Positions 21,785 through 33,348 of a DNA stretch of 64,000 bases are shown piece after piece (position 1 is the stretch's first letter; each line of letters opens with the position of its first letter). The stretch is from contig NC_081406.1 in assembly GCF_030272615.1 (NCBI RefSeq), forward strand, positions 263,902,624 to 263,966,623, read 5' to 3'. Under the pieces are notes generated by a model that was not told the origin of the DNA, did no database searches, and was given only the letters and a program-made list of their open reading frames with translations. Both the position numbers and the translations under genes were made by a program. The stretch is from Cryptomeria japonica (lineage: Eukaryota > Streptophyta > Pinopsida > Cupressales > Cupressaceae).

Positions 21785-23535
21785 ATGTGGTTCCTTGGTT
21801 TGTATTGCTTGCACAAGGGATTTAGGAACCCATATAGCCTTTGACTTTTTTTTTTAAGCAATGGGCCTTTGTGGCCTTTTGGATACTTCTTTTTCTTTTT
21901 GGATCATATTTTGCTTCATTTTGACATGTCAATTAGATGAGACATGTTGATCCTTGAATACATGTGGATTTTTGGACTTATGACTTTTATGATTGGCATC
22001 CAAATTTCTTGGAGGGGGAAAGGAATGTGTGGATGGATAGGAATGATATGGAGGTCTTTTGGATGGCTTGAAGGTGCTCAAAGATGTGTGCCTTTGTTGA
22101 CCTTGAATAGGGGATGAAGGGATCAAGGACCTAAAATGGATGGAAGGGATGAAGGGGAAGGCATATGTTTGGATTCAGGTTTGGTAGGGATACTAAAATT
22201 TTGAGGAATGTCATTGAGGCCATGATCTTTAAGTTTTTCTTTAACATGGAGGGGTTATTTCTCGTGAAGGTCTACCCCTTCGCCTTTATGAATATCTTGA
22301 CTTGTAGGATACTCTTTATTTTGGGAAGAAGATGCAAGTCCATTATGAGATGGATATGATATGATGAAATAATGGGATCATGAAGTGGATCGAACTAGCC
22401 CAAAGGGGATTCATGAGCATCTTGTGTCAACATGTTAGACTCATGAGGGGGATCAGGATCAATGACAAGAACTTCATGAGATGGAATAGAAGGAATAATG
22501 GGATCATCAAAAGAAATAAGATCTTGGAGTGCATATGGAGGAACAAGGGGATATTGTGAAGGACATGAGGCTAAAGGATACTTTGATCTTGACAATGAGT
22601 AAGATCATTAGATTCCTCTTTAAAGGTGCTTTGCTTTTGAGTTTCAATGGGATCATTAGGAATGATAGAAGGGATATCTTGATCTTTCTTAAGGAGTGAA
22701 ATGCCAACGGGGTTTGAAAAGATGTCATGTTCTTAGACATGGATAGGGAGATAATCATGAGTGAATGAGAATATGGGATCTTGGTGAACAATTGGATGGG
22801 ATGATAAGGTTTCAGGATCTTGATCTTGATCTATTTCACGACTTATTTCTTCGTGCTCTAAATTATCCTCTTGACATGGGATTGGAATTTGGATATGCAT
22901 GGGGGATTTTGGCAAGGAATCAATGCTTTGACATGAGGGAGATGGACTTTGAATGGGACTCTCAAAAAGAGAAGCATCTGATGGCATTAAATCTTGCATT
23001 TCTAAATAGTACAAGGGATTTGTATAAAGACATAGATTAGCATGTATTTCTGTTGTAGACATCCCTTGGGAGGATGCATTATTTGATGTATCATTTGATG
23101 AGGATGATATGGGAGAGTCTTGCAAATTTTCAAAAGGTGTAGGAATAGATGCCACTAGAGAGTCAATTTTCTTATGGGTGGATGAGCCATTGCTAGACAT
23201 AGGTGCATGATTTTTATCTTTCTTAGAAAAATCACTTGGGACTCTCTTTAAGATCTTTGTAATTGAGCTACCTTTCTTTACAGATGCATTTTAATCCTTG
23301 CAAGGTTTTGACATGATTGGGTTTTTGTTTTGGACTTGTTTGAAAGGGATTTGGTTTTGATTTGGTGTTACAATTTGATTTTGGATTGGGTGTTGGTCAA
23401 ATTGGTCTGCCATGTTTGAAATTTGGCTAGATGCGTGTTGCAACTTTTGTTCTTGAACTTTTGGTTGTATTTGTTGATATTGAGTTTGTTGTCGATACTT
23501 GACAGTTGGTTGGACCAATTGTTGACATTGTGTGA
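21785..23535 (-). pseudogene. gypsy-H gag-like ORF, middle part between Copia-A and Copia-C
   Basis: Minus-strand frames continue from the Copia-C insertion point at 23,535. A glutamine-rich stretch (QQLVQPTVKYRQQTQYQQIQ and following, to about 23,295) is followed by a serine/proline/acidic stretch (MSSNGSSTHKKIDSLVASIP at about 23,200, SPIQSPSPSCQSIDSLPKSP, DQDQDPETLSSHP). Degraded frames then run to about 21,930 (NLDANHKSHKSKNPHVFKDQ). Composition is low complexity and probably disordered. There is no zinc knuckle or enzyme motif. The assignment to gag rests on the opening residues upstream and on position after the LTR leader. Confidence 0.5.
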
Positions 23536-24442
23536 TGTTGGAATCCAAGAACACTGAGGGGAGGGGGGGGGTGAATCAATGTTCTGTCGGTTATAATATT
23601 TTTAGCCTTATTAACAAATCCACTTATTAACTGGTATGCATAAAAGGAAGTAACATCAAGTAATATAAATGCAACCACATGAACCAACACCATAACACAA
23701 AGATTTATACGTGGAAAACCTCAAAGAGGAAAAACCATGGTGGGATTGGTGACCCACAATATCTATCCACTAGCCAACTGAATAAATATTACAAGAGGGG
23801 CCTGGACATGCAGGAAGGTACACTGCCTAGAGCACACTGATCATCACAAAAGGAGCCTCACTGACTACAAATCCAAAGTACTAGATTACAAATAAAAACT
23901 GAACTCAAAATGTGCATCTGCTATGCTGGATGAGTTCCAGTTAAAGCACTGTCTGTACCGGTTAAACTGTAACCTCCCTTACCGATAACTTAGATTGCTT
24001 CCCAAACCTCTAGACAAATAATCAAGATGGATTACAAATCTTTACATTCACATTCTATTGATCAAGATATTTCTCGCATACCATCACATAACCTATAGCA
24101 TCTCTTATCTGTCTTATCCTCAAAATGACCTAACCCGAACTGACTTATATACCCATTTACATGAATAAACACAAATGCCTTATGTCGGCTTACAATCATA
24201 TTACAAATGATAAGACACATGTCAGCCCAAACAAAATATAAACATGAAAATATATGACCATTTCCACTTCCATGCTTGCCAGATCAACCTCCTATGTCGG
24301 CCTTAGAATATTGGTTCCAAGTTTGCCGGTTACATGCCTACTGGTTCCCTTAATGCTGGTTATCTTGATTGCCAGAACTCCCATGAAGTGTGTTGCCATC
24401 AATGACAACACCTATAACCTAGATGAGTGTCAATTTCTAACA
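23536..24442 (-). repeat. Copia-C 3' LTR (907 bp)
   Basis: On the + strand it begins TGTTGGAATCCAAG and ends GTCAATTTCTAACA. It contains the G-run characteristic of these LTR ends (23,557-23,572) and the hairpin-like module from 23,711 (GTGGAAAACC ... GGAAAAACCATGG). It is followed on the + side by the complement of a polypurine tract. Confidence 0.88.
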
Positions 24443-24692
24443 ATCTCCCCCTTTGGCATTGATGGCAACACTCATGTAAAAAATGGATCTTTGAAGTGTT
24501 GTACCAGTTCCTGTCCAAAAACTGATCTCCCAAAACTGATCTTAGAAGACTGCTCCCCCTAAGCTATACATTACTTCTTATGTCCCTTGACATTTTTCAC
24601 ATCCACCTCTCTTCCTTTGACAACAATGCCAAAGACCAGGGCAAAAAATAAGAAATGAAATTATGTACAAATCAAAACTATGAATACCAGAT
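24443..24692 (-). promoter_or_regulatory. Copia-C polypurine-tract region
   Basis: Minus strand CCAAAGGGGGAGAT at 24,443-24,456 directly abuts the LTR. A second tract, TTAGGGGGAGCAGTC, lies at about 24,550. The shared motif TTTGGCATTGTTGTCAAAGG is at 24,614-24,633. This is the same architecture as in Copia-A. Confidence 0.75.
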
Positions 24693-27082
24693 CTAAACAC
24701 ACTTAAAAATATCCAGATAAGCACCCTTCAAAAATGCCAAATAAGTATCCCAAATGGATTTTAGAGTTCCCAAAATTGATACAAACCCGTTCAGAATGTA
24801 AGTGTGCAGTTCTTCTTCTGTTAGGGTTGCCGGTGTGGGTATATTCATCTGGTCCATACATTCCTGCTTATGAAGTAACAAAGTATTAATCCAGGGACTT
24901 ACCAAACCTCTCAATTCTCTGGCCCACCAAATTATCTTGTCGTTTTCCTTCTCCAGGGTTGGAATTTTAGACTCTAAAAGCAAAATTTGACCATCAACAG
25001 AGCTGGTCAGGGATTCAGTACCATCAAAAGTGACTACAAGTTGTTCCAACTTGTCCTTATCTGCCTTAAATTTATTATCCAAGTTTGCTGTTAGTTTGGT
25101 TGTGTTAGTGCAAGACTGGTATATGCAACTACATTGATGAAGAGCTTCATCAATCCTTGTGATTTATTTTGTCAGTTTAGCTTTATTGGATGTGATCATA
25201 TTACCATAGGTGACCTTTCTAGCTATATTATATCTTTCCACCAACTATTAGTTTGATACTTGTTGAAGAGTTTTGTACTCTTTTGCAATGTGATCAATCA
25301 AACCTTTCAACTTACCATATGGACTTGCAACCTGATCTATCTTGCATTCTTGTGCAAGATGCTACAAAATTGGAATAGTCCGTTCAATAACCTGTTTATC
25401 CTCTGATCCTTCCTTCCTCAAATTCTGAGCCGCAACAAACATCAATTCAAAACTACTCAGTTGCTCAATATTCTTATTACCAAAATGAGCAAAATCTTCT
25501 TGACTGGATGAGTCAAGTGCCAACAATGAGGGACCAACAACTGGTGAGGGTGTCGGTACCCTAACTTCAGCTTGTTCATCCTGACCTTTCTCCTCTGCCT
25601 TCTGATCAACTGCATCCTTTACCTTCTCCTTAGCATCGGTGGCTTCACCACTTGGTGTAGTTATTTCCGTAGCCTCTACCTCATGAATTTCAATTATAAC
25701 AACATCAATTACTGGAGGATGATTGTCTTCTACCAGTATGTTGATCTCTACATCATGTAGATATGTTACTACCAGAGGAATGTCCTCAGTTAGTTTCTGT
25801 TCCAAAACTGGTGGATCTCCACCTAGTATACCTTTACCCTTAGCATCAACTGAGATGTCTAGAATGTCAGACTTATGCGGTAAATCTGATGATGTAAAGA
25901 AACATGGTTTATCAATAAAGAACTTAACCCAAGCCTCATGAGTTTCCTTAATAATATTATTTACTCTACACACCATAAGACTTATATGCCGGTGTCTACT
26001 CCGGAAAATTGTTTTGTTAGCAAAATCTAGACACTGTTGCATCTCATCTCCAGTTATAGCACCACAAATAGTTTATAATAATTCCTAAACCTTTATGTGC
26101 TTGTCTTCCTCAATAGAAGATAACCTCCTAGCATCTAACTTATTATAAAAATCTACCGGTATATGCTTCTCAATCTTAAGTAAAGCTTTCTTATATATGT
26201 CTAAGTATAACAAAACCAATTCCTTTATCTCCTTTTTCTCTTTATCATCCATATCACCATAATAATGTTGTATGTTACTCAAAATACCATCCTTTGTAAT
26301 TTAATCAATTAATTCAGCAATAGAGAGAGGACCAATAACCTTAACACTTTTACTAGATTCAAGAGTTTTATCAAGGTCTGATTTCTTCTTCTTACCGGGG
26401 GTGGGAGCAGACTCCTTGGCCAGTTTCCTTTTCTCAGTTTGCTTCCTCTCCTTCAAAATTTTCTTTTGTGCTGCCCAAGGAGTGACTTTGGTTTTGTACA
26501 TCTTCCCTTCCTTGGGCTTCTTCCTTTGAATCCTTATGTAGATCTTAGGAATCTTCGAGGTTTCATCCTCAATCTTAGAACCAAATTCAATAGGAGAAAT
26601 AAAGGTCTCCGGTTTCTTCCTCTTCGATATACCCTTGCTGGTTCCTGCTCTCGAAGAAGCCTATATAGCTGCCAGAGGAGATGTCTCTACTAAACCAATG
26701 ATTTGTTTGATCTCAGAGGACATCTTCTCGACAACCTGTCCAACCTTCTTTATTTGTCCTTCCCTTTTCTTCTTACTGAAACCTATCTTCACTTAAAAAT
26801 TTGAAATTTTGGTTTGATCAATCCATCCTTGTTCAACAAAGTGGACAAGTACATTGATTTAATCTTAGATGATCCCAAATCCTCTAGAGTATAATGAATT
26901 TATGCTCTCACATCTTCCACATAAAGAACTCCATCAGGAACCCTAGAAAATGTGCCGATTGAGTCACTGTCCTTTGCAATTTGAGGGCATTGCTTAAATT
27001 CTAGACGTGTACGATCCTTAATATCCACCACAATAGGGGTGGGCAGATCTGTCGGAGTGGGAGAAGATCCAAAAGCCATCAC
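24693..27082 (-). pseudogene. Copia-C ORF2: large unrecognised protein in the place of pol
   Basis: Reads from MMAFGSSPTPTDLPTPIVVD (27,082) to GAYLDIFKCV (24,693), about 800 codons. From 26,501 onward a single frame holds with a handful of stops, and the first part is in another frame. Visible features: a basic lysine-rich stretch (about 26,301-26,501, GKKKKSDLDK), a helical middle (IKELVLLYLDIYKKALLKIE, ALLKIEKHIPVDFYNKLD), an acidic/proline region with GEATDAKEKVKDAVDQKAEE, and a C-terminal coiled-coil-like part (KADKDKLEQLVVTFD, LESKIPTLEKENDKIIWW). No catalytic motif was recognised. It may be a structural or accessory protein. Function unknown. Confidence 0.6.
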
Positions 27083-27419
27083 AATTTAGAAAAGTAGCAT
27101 GAAAAACAAAGAAAATACCTCTCAACCTAAGCTGGTGAAAACCTTTGAAAACCCGCTCAGAAAATACAGGAAATCACTGGAAAATGCTCTTAATCGCCTT
27201 AAACTTGCTCTGCTTTCCTCTGAGTGCTGTGTAATTAGAAATGAAGCAACTTATCCTCTTTATCCTGCGAAACCTTAATTTCTTATTGACATTAATGCAT
27301 GCCGACATATCATACCAAATTCAAAATCCATTATCTTAGCATCGGTTATCCTCCAAACTGACTTCACCAAGATATGAATCAAGCTTTCAGACCTCTACTG
27401 GGGGTAATGCGAAATTTGT

Positions 27420-28539
27420 GATTCATTTGCCTCCCCCTAAGGCTAATGCCTTAGTTACCAGATGTGTTCCTTGCCAGTGCAGGAACATTTTTCTCTGCCG
27501 ATTGAGTAACCGAGGAATTTGCCTCTGTCGGTTGATCATCAGATTTCCTAACCCACTATTTCGCATGAGCTTGTTGGATTTCATCAACCTTTTTCTTTCC
27601 CTTCTCATTGGATGTGTCATTCCCTTCCAGTGTATTCTTGCTTCTACAATATTTAGCAATGTGTCCTATTTTGTTGCATGCATAGCAAGTAATATTGTTC
27701 TTCTGAATTGCCTTGTTGAGTCCTTGACCATTATTTAACCTATATTGATTAGCCATATGCCCAAACTTTCCATATGCATGACATTTCACATTCATTCTAC
27801 AATCTTCTATCCTATGATCATACTTCTTACAATTTGAACACTGACCGAGAATTGCATTATGATTATGATTTTCTCTATTCCTGCATTGACTTTCTATATG
27901 ACCAAACTTATTACAAATAAAGCATCTACCATTAAATTTATGTGCATTGGGTTGCCTTACCGATGATTTTAGATTCTGGTTGTCTGGTAGATTCCCCTAA
28001 TTTGTAGTACCAGATCTTTCTCCATGCTCAAATCCAAGACCTCTAGTGTCTCCAGTGTCTCTTTGATCCTTCAATAATTCATCAAGCCTTGCAGAACTAA
28101 CCCTAAACTTTTCTTTGTATTCATTTTCAGCATCCAGATCACTTCTTAGGACTATCACCATTCTTTCCAACTCTTGTTCATTGTTCTGTGATTGCACCAA
28201 CTCAGTTCTCAACACATCATTCTCATGCGCCAGCCTAATGCATTCCTCAGACCCATCTTTCAAAGATATAGCAAGATTTTCTTCATTCTTCTTTTGGTCT
28301 TCAATATCTTTGGACATCCTCATGGTCATGGCTTGCATTTCATTCTTCATGACATTATTCTCCTGAATCAACTTCTAACATAATTCCTTAAGGGAATTCT
28401 TCTCTTCATCATCCAAATTTTGTAAAAGTTCCTTCCTTTTCGCCCAAGCAGATGATAACCTCTCTTGTAGGGTAAGGATGAATTCCTTTGCAAAATTCAA
28501 CTCATCTTGCAGCTTCAAGCTCTTCAACCTTTCAACATC
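27420..28539 (-). pseudogene. Copia-C ORF1: coiled-coil gag-like protein with CCHC zinc knuckles
   Basis: One minus-strand frame with stops at 28,375, 27,997, 27,553 and about 27,445. The N-terminal half is a long coiled coil (LKLQDELNFAKEFILTLQER, LRTELVQSQNNEQELERMV). The C-terminal half carries four knuckle-like units within 27,645-27,925. The first (CFICNKFGHIESQC) and last (CYACNKIGHIAKYC) are intact CX2CX4HX4C. The second (CSNCKKYDHRIEDC) is intact in spacing. The third (CHAYGKFGHMANQY) has lost cysteines. Zinc knuckles in gag bind element RNA. The true N-terminus is missing because a deletion joins the LTR to this frame near 28,540. Confidence 0.75.
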
Positions 28540-29346
28540 ATAACAACAAGTAATATTAATGCAACCACATGAATCGACAAGTAACACATAGATTTATACG
28601 TGGAAAACCTCAAAGAGGAAAAACCATGGTGAGATTGGTGACCCACAATATCTATCCACTGGCCAATTGAATAAATATTACAAGAGGGGCCTGCACATGC
28701 AGGAAGGCACACTTCCTAGAGCACATTGCTCATCACAAAAGGAGCCTCACTAACTACATATCCAAAGTACTGGATTACAAACAAAAATTGAACTCAGAAT
28801 GTGCATCTGCTATGCTGGATGAGTTCCAGTTAAAGCACTGTCTGTACTGGTTAAACTGTAACCTCCCTTACCGACAACTTAGATTGCTTCCCAAACCTCT
28901 AGACAAATAATCAAAATGGATTACAGATCTTTACATTCACATTCTATTGATCAAGATCTTGCTTGCATACCATCAGATAAACTATCGCATCTCTTATCTA
29001 TCTTATCCTCAAAATGACCTAACCCGGATTGACTTATATACCCATTTACATGAATAAACACAAATGCCTTTTGTTGTCTTACAATCATATTACAAATGAT
29101 AAGACGCATGTTGGCCCAAACAAAATATAAACATGAAACAATATGACCATTGCCTCTTCCACGCTTGCCGGATCAATCTCCTATGTTGGCCTTACAATAC
29201 TGATTCCAAGTTTGCCGGTTACATGCCTGTCGTTTCCCTGAATGCCGGTGAAGTGAATGTCGGTTACCTTGATTGTCAGATCTCCCATGAAGTGTGTTGC
29301 CATCAATGACAACACCTATAACCTAGATGAGTGTCAATTGCCAACA
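28540..29346 (-). repeat. Copia-C 5' LTR, truncated at its inner end
   Basis: Homologous to 23,648-24,442 of the left LTR, ending GTCAATTGCCAACA on the + strand. The segment matching 23,536-23,647 and the primer-binding site are absent, so the U5 end, primer site and start of ORF1 were removed in one deletion. Confidence 0.85.
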
Positions 29347-29889
29347 TGTGATTGGTTGAGAATATTGTTGAAATTACACGATCGATTGTATTGGTTGGAC
29401 TTGTTGGACCATTGGCTTTGTTGGTTGAAAATGTTGAACTATTAGTTGTTGTTGTGGGATATGTTGAACCATTGGTTGTTGTTGTTGGATATGTTGTTGA
29501 TTCATGTTTGTTGCTTGACATTGTTTCATCATCTCTATTTGAGAGATGAGAGCTGGTATATCTTATCATTCAATAAGAGCTTTAACATCAATTGGCTCAA
29601 ATTTTGGGTTTGTACCTTGAAAGTTTTGAAATGTTTTGGACATTTGGGATCTAATCTTTTCATTGTTTTTCACTTTTTGTTCCAAGATTTGTTTTTCTCG
29701 AGTTAGTTTCTCCTCTACTTGTCATATTTGGATACCTTTTTCGTCATAAAAAGTTTGGTCAATGTTGCCTTGTTGTTGGGTTGGATAGAATTATGATTGT
29801 CTCAATTGGTTATCATCCATTGGAAAAGACATGGCTTGATATGTGGATTCTTGTGATTTTTTGGACTTGGACCTTGTTTCAACAAGCAT
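29347..29889 (-). pseudogene. gypsy-H gag-like ORF, N-terminal part
   Basis: Opens at ATG 29,889 (MLVETRSKSKKSQESTYQAM), an opening like many plant gypsy gag proteins. A helical stretch follows (VEEKLTREKQILEQKVKNNE), then a glutamine/proline-rich region (NMNQQHIQQQQPMVQHIPQQ) that runs into the Copia-C insertion at 29,346. At least four in-frame stops are present. The glutamine-rich reading resumes on the other side of Copia-C at 23,535. Confidence 0.55.
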
Positions 29890-31460
29890 GTCACTATGTA
29901 ATTTTTTGGGGATTTTTAAATTTTTGAATGATAATGATATGCAACCAAGTGCAATGATAATGCAACTTTTTTTTTTTTTTTGGACTTTTTGAATTTTGAA
30001 ATGACAATGATGCAACTAAATGCAACTTTAGCAAATGATAATGCAACCTAGAGCGAAAGTGCAAACTATGTTTTTAATTATTTTTGAGGTTTGGACAAAC
30101 TCTTGGAATGCAAATCTAAATACGTGACCCTTAGGAAGTTGAAATGAAGTCAAGACCTTAAGGGGACAAAGGACAAAATGACAATAGGACAAATGACAAT
30201 TTCTGACCTATATGCTTGGATACTAAGGTAGGCTGGACAAAATGATAATGACAAAAGGACAAATGTTGGACAAGGTTAAGACTCCCTAAAAACTTACGGT
30301 TTAGTCTAAAGTTTTGAATTTTCAAGTTTTTCAAAACCAATTTGTGAGACTATTATGCAAAAGGATAATGATAATGACAATGATCTAGGGATATGAACCC
30401 AAAATATGATATGAAAGTGATGTCAAGATGTGTTATAACTTGGAGATATGAAATGATATGACAAGATCAAGCTAAGACAAGACTCGGGTTTGGACTATGC
30501 AATGATAAAGCCAATGTGATATGGATATGTGAGGACCAATGACTTTGGAAATGCAAAATGCAACCTAGGAAAAAACCTAATTTTAGTATGACAATGATAA
30601 TTCAAAAATGTCACCTAAGTGAAAACCTAGCTTGGGTATGGCAATGGAATGAAGACTTAGGGAAATTATTTTAAACCTAAGTGCAAAATGAGGTCGCTAA
30701 AATGAAAGGTAATGTCTACATGACCTAAAACCTAGGGTTTGAACTATGCAAAACCTAACCTAAGTGACATGAATTTTGAAACAAGGATTTCCAATGTTTT
30801 GACAAGCCATATTAAAATGTTGGATGAATACTTGGACAAAATTTGTAAACTCTTTGTTTGAACTTTGTTTTGATTTAAAACTTGTGTTTGACTTGTTAGA
30901 ATTTGTTTGAACTTTGATAACCAAGGTTGTTTATGACCACTTGTGAGAATTGTTTTTTATTCAACTTTTAACAACATGAAAGACAAAATGTTTGTTTGAC
31001 TTTGACACAAGACAATCATGCACCTTCAACAATAAATCCTATGGTTGGTAAGGACAATATATGTTGAATCCTCTTACCATAAAATACCATATTCAACTTG
31101 ATAGTTAGAATCTTGGTAGCACTGGCTCCACTCCATGACAGTCACTTCTATGAGCATACCAACCTTCAAATTCAAGGGGCATCACTTCCCAAGAATTTAC
31201 TATCTCTAATCGAGGGGTACATGAGAGGTTTCTTTGACATGCGCGTATCACAATGCCTAAGTCAACAAACAGAGGGATTTTGGTCTCTAAACACAAGAGG
31301 TTTTAGTTAGGGCATCCATTCGAGTGGGCATAGATGCGACAAATTTAATCATTGCTATGCCATTCCAACACCCATTTCTTACAACTTTCATTACAAACAT
31401 AATTATTTAGAATGGTTTGGAAGAGGTTGTCCTTATACTATCACCACTTTGGGTCGTTCC
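29890..31460 (-). other. gypsy-H leader region, first part
   Basis: This lies between the 5' LTR and the gag-like start on the minus strand. Low-complexity runs of GATAATGCAAC and GGACAAATGACAA type cover 29,930-30,680. There is no coding signal. Confidence 0.45.
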
Positions 31461-32911
31461 TAATAACTCAATGATGAACAAATAGTACCAAACTGGTACT
31501 GAGAGGGGGGGGTGAATCAGTATAGACAAAAACACACTCTTGAACCGGTTTGTCAGTAGACACTATGCATTGACAGACAAACAATAACACCGGTCCTTAA
31601 ACAGAGTACAACCAGCAAAACCTAGAATAACTGAGACAAGCATAAACCGGTTGACACTAATCTTCTCATACAATCTAACACTTCATTTCCATTTCACCCT
31701 AATGCATGAACAGGTAATCTACCATCAAAGATATACATATAAGCAACTAGATCAACATGATTCACCGCTTGACATAAAACAACATAACATCACATGAAGA
31801 AGACATCACACATGACACACATATTTTTCATGTGGAAACCCAACTAGGAAAAACCACGGTGGGGATGAATACCCATAAGCTTGTTTTTGAACTCTTTAGA
31901 AATCCACTCTATTAGGAGCCTTGTCCAGTTAAAGACTGATACAATAGGTTCTATTAGGAACTGATCCTGTTAGGAACTGATCCTGTTAGGGATCACCTGG
32001 TTAAGGGATGGCTAGAATACCCGGTTAAGGGTTAAACCCTATTAAAGGTTACCTTGTTAGAGGATTTCAAGAACTCAATGGTTTTGAGTCACCCTGTTAA
32101 AGGATTTACAGAAAGCCGGTTAAAGCTACCCTGTTAAGGGATTTCTCAATTGTTGAAGTGGTTAGAGATCAACAGGTATTACAATGATCTGGTAACACCA
32201 CTCAATGCCAATGCAGATCCGCTTAAGCTCCTCTTTACCTTCTGCACTTGCACTCTACAGGTATCACTTCTCTCCTCTAGTATGGAAAGAATCACATATC
32301 CCTTCTCTTGGACACACACACACACAACTTTTGCCAACAACCCTAGAAAGAATCACAACATCGACCTTATAGGAAAACAGATAGGTCGGTAGCATAAACC
32401 CTAAACCTATTAGGTTAAGGAATTCAAATGGTTCAATCTTGACCATTGATCACACTGCATTAATCTCCATCATTCGTTTTCCACCGATTTCATGGCAACT
32501 GATAACATATCACACGTTATCACCGTTTACAGACTTTGGACATTCCCAAGGTAGATAGGAACAGTCTCCTTCATGCAAGTTCCTTCACGCACACAAGGCA
32601 TATGTGGCAACATGATCTATTCTTCATTATCATGCTGACTCATCACACAAAGTCACCAGTTGAGCCACACTGGCTTGAAGGACTTCAACCGGAAACCCTA
32701 AAGTTGAGACTACCAACTGGTAGTCATATAACGCTTCCATGTACCGGTTCCCATAACCATATGCCGATTCACCTTGAACAAGCACACCGCTTCACTTTGG
32801 CACAAATGCTGGTTCACAGTGTTATACTGGTTCTCTTCTCTTCATCATATTGACATCAATGACAACACACAATGTCATTATGTCCTCATACCGGTTCACA
32901 TAATGCCAACA
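31461..32911 (-). mobile_element. Solo LTR of a Copia/Sirevirus-like element (1,451 bp)
   Basis: Flanked by a perfect target duplication, GTTCC (31,456-31,460 and 32,912-32,916). The minus strand starts TGTTGGCATTATGTGAACCGG. The far end reads TA where CA's complement TG is expected, consistent with one transition. It contains the hairpin-like module at 31,832-31,857, repeated CCTGTTAGGAACTGAT at about 31,950, ACCCGGTTAAGGG at 32,019, and ACCCTGTTAAGGGATTT at 32,128-32,144. No internal region is present, as expected after LTR-LTR recombination. Confidence 0.85.
32312..32326 (+). repeat. Short (AC)n microsatellite in the solo LTR
   Basis: About seven AC units in a row within the solo LTR. No other copy was seen at the equivalent place in the other LTRs. 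Confidence 0.8.
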
Positions 32912-33348
32912 GTTCCCTCTCACCAATGCCCGTGGAAAGTGCCAGGAAAATCGGGAGGCAAACCCACTTCTAAGGGTAAAAGCTCACAAGAAAAATGAAA
33001 GAAAACATAACATACATGGTATTCATTAACCCTTAGAAAATGAAGTGTGCAACTATTCTAAAAATCATAGACACTCAATTTCAATTGTAATGCTTTGACC
33101 ACGTCCTGCACCAAATTTATTAGTAGTTTCAATGTTTGTCTTTGACGCATGAAAATGATAACTCCCAAACAATGATGTTTTTAATACCTCCAAAATTGAT
33201 AACAAACATTTTTAATAGATTTGTATGATGAACAACATTAGAATCTCCCCACGAATGCATGCGAACTGTAAAGCACCAAAAATACACATATCTACAACCA
33301 CTTAAAAGCACATACCAGTAAGAGCATATTCACGCCGAGTTCAGAAAA
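32912..33348 (-). other. gypsy-H leader next to its 5' LTR
   Basis: Continues the leader interrupted by the solo LTR. The bases abutting the LTR (minus strand TTTTCTGAACTCGGCGTG) are where a primer-binding site belongs. I could not match them to a particular tRNA. Confidence 0.4.

Larger units (their letters stand above)
23536..29346 (-). mobile_element. Copia-C: non-autonomous LTR retrotransposon with gag-like ORF1 and unknown ORF2
   Basis: Flanked by a perfect 5-bp target duplication, TGTGA (23,531-23,535 and 29,347-29,351). Left LTR 23,536-24,442, right LTR about 28,540-29,346. On the minus strand the order is truncated 5' LTR, ORF1 (coiled coil plus zinc knuckles), ORF2 (unrecognised) and polypurine tract CCAAAGGGGGAGAT next to the 3' LTR. 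No protease, integrase or reverse transcriptase motif was found in the 4.1 kb interior. The LTR hairpin module and tract motifs resemble Copia-A and Copia-B, suggesting mobilisation in trans by such elements. It is inserted in gypsy-H. Confidence 0.85.

Noticed and set aside
23536-29346. CRISPR-like or satellite interpretation of the repeated blocks in this interval
   Set aside because: There are two large direct repeats with TG/CA ends, a polypurine tract and a target duplication, which is an LTR element.
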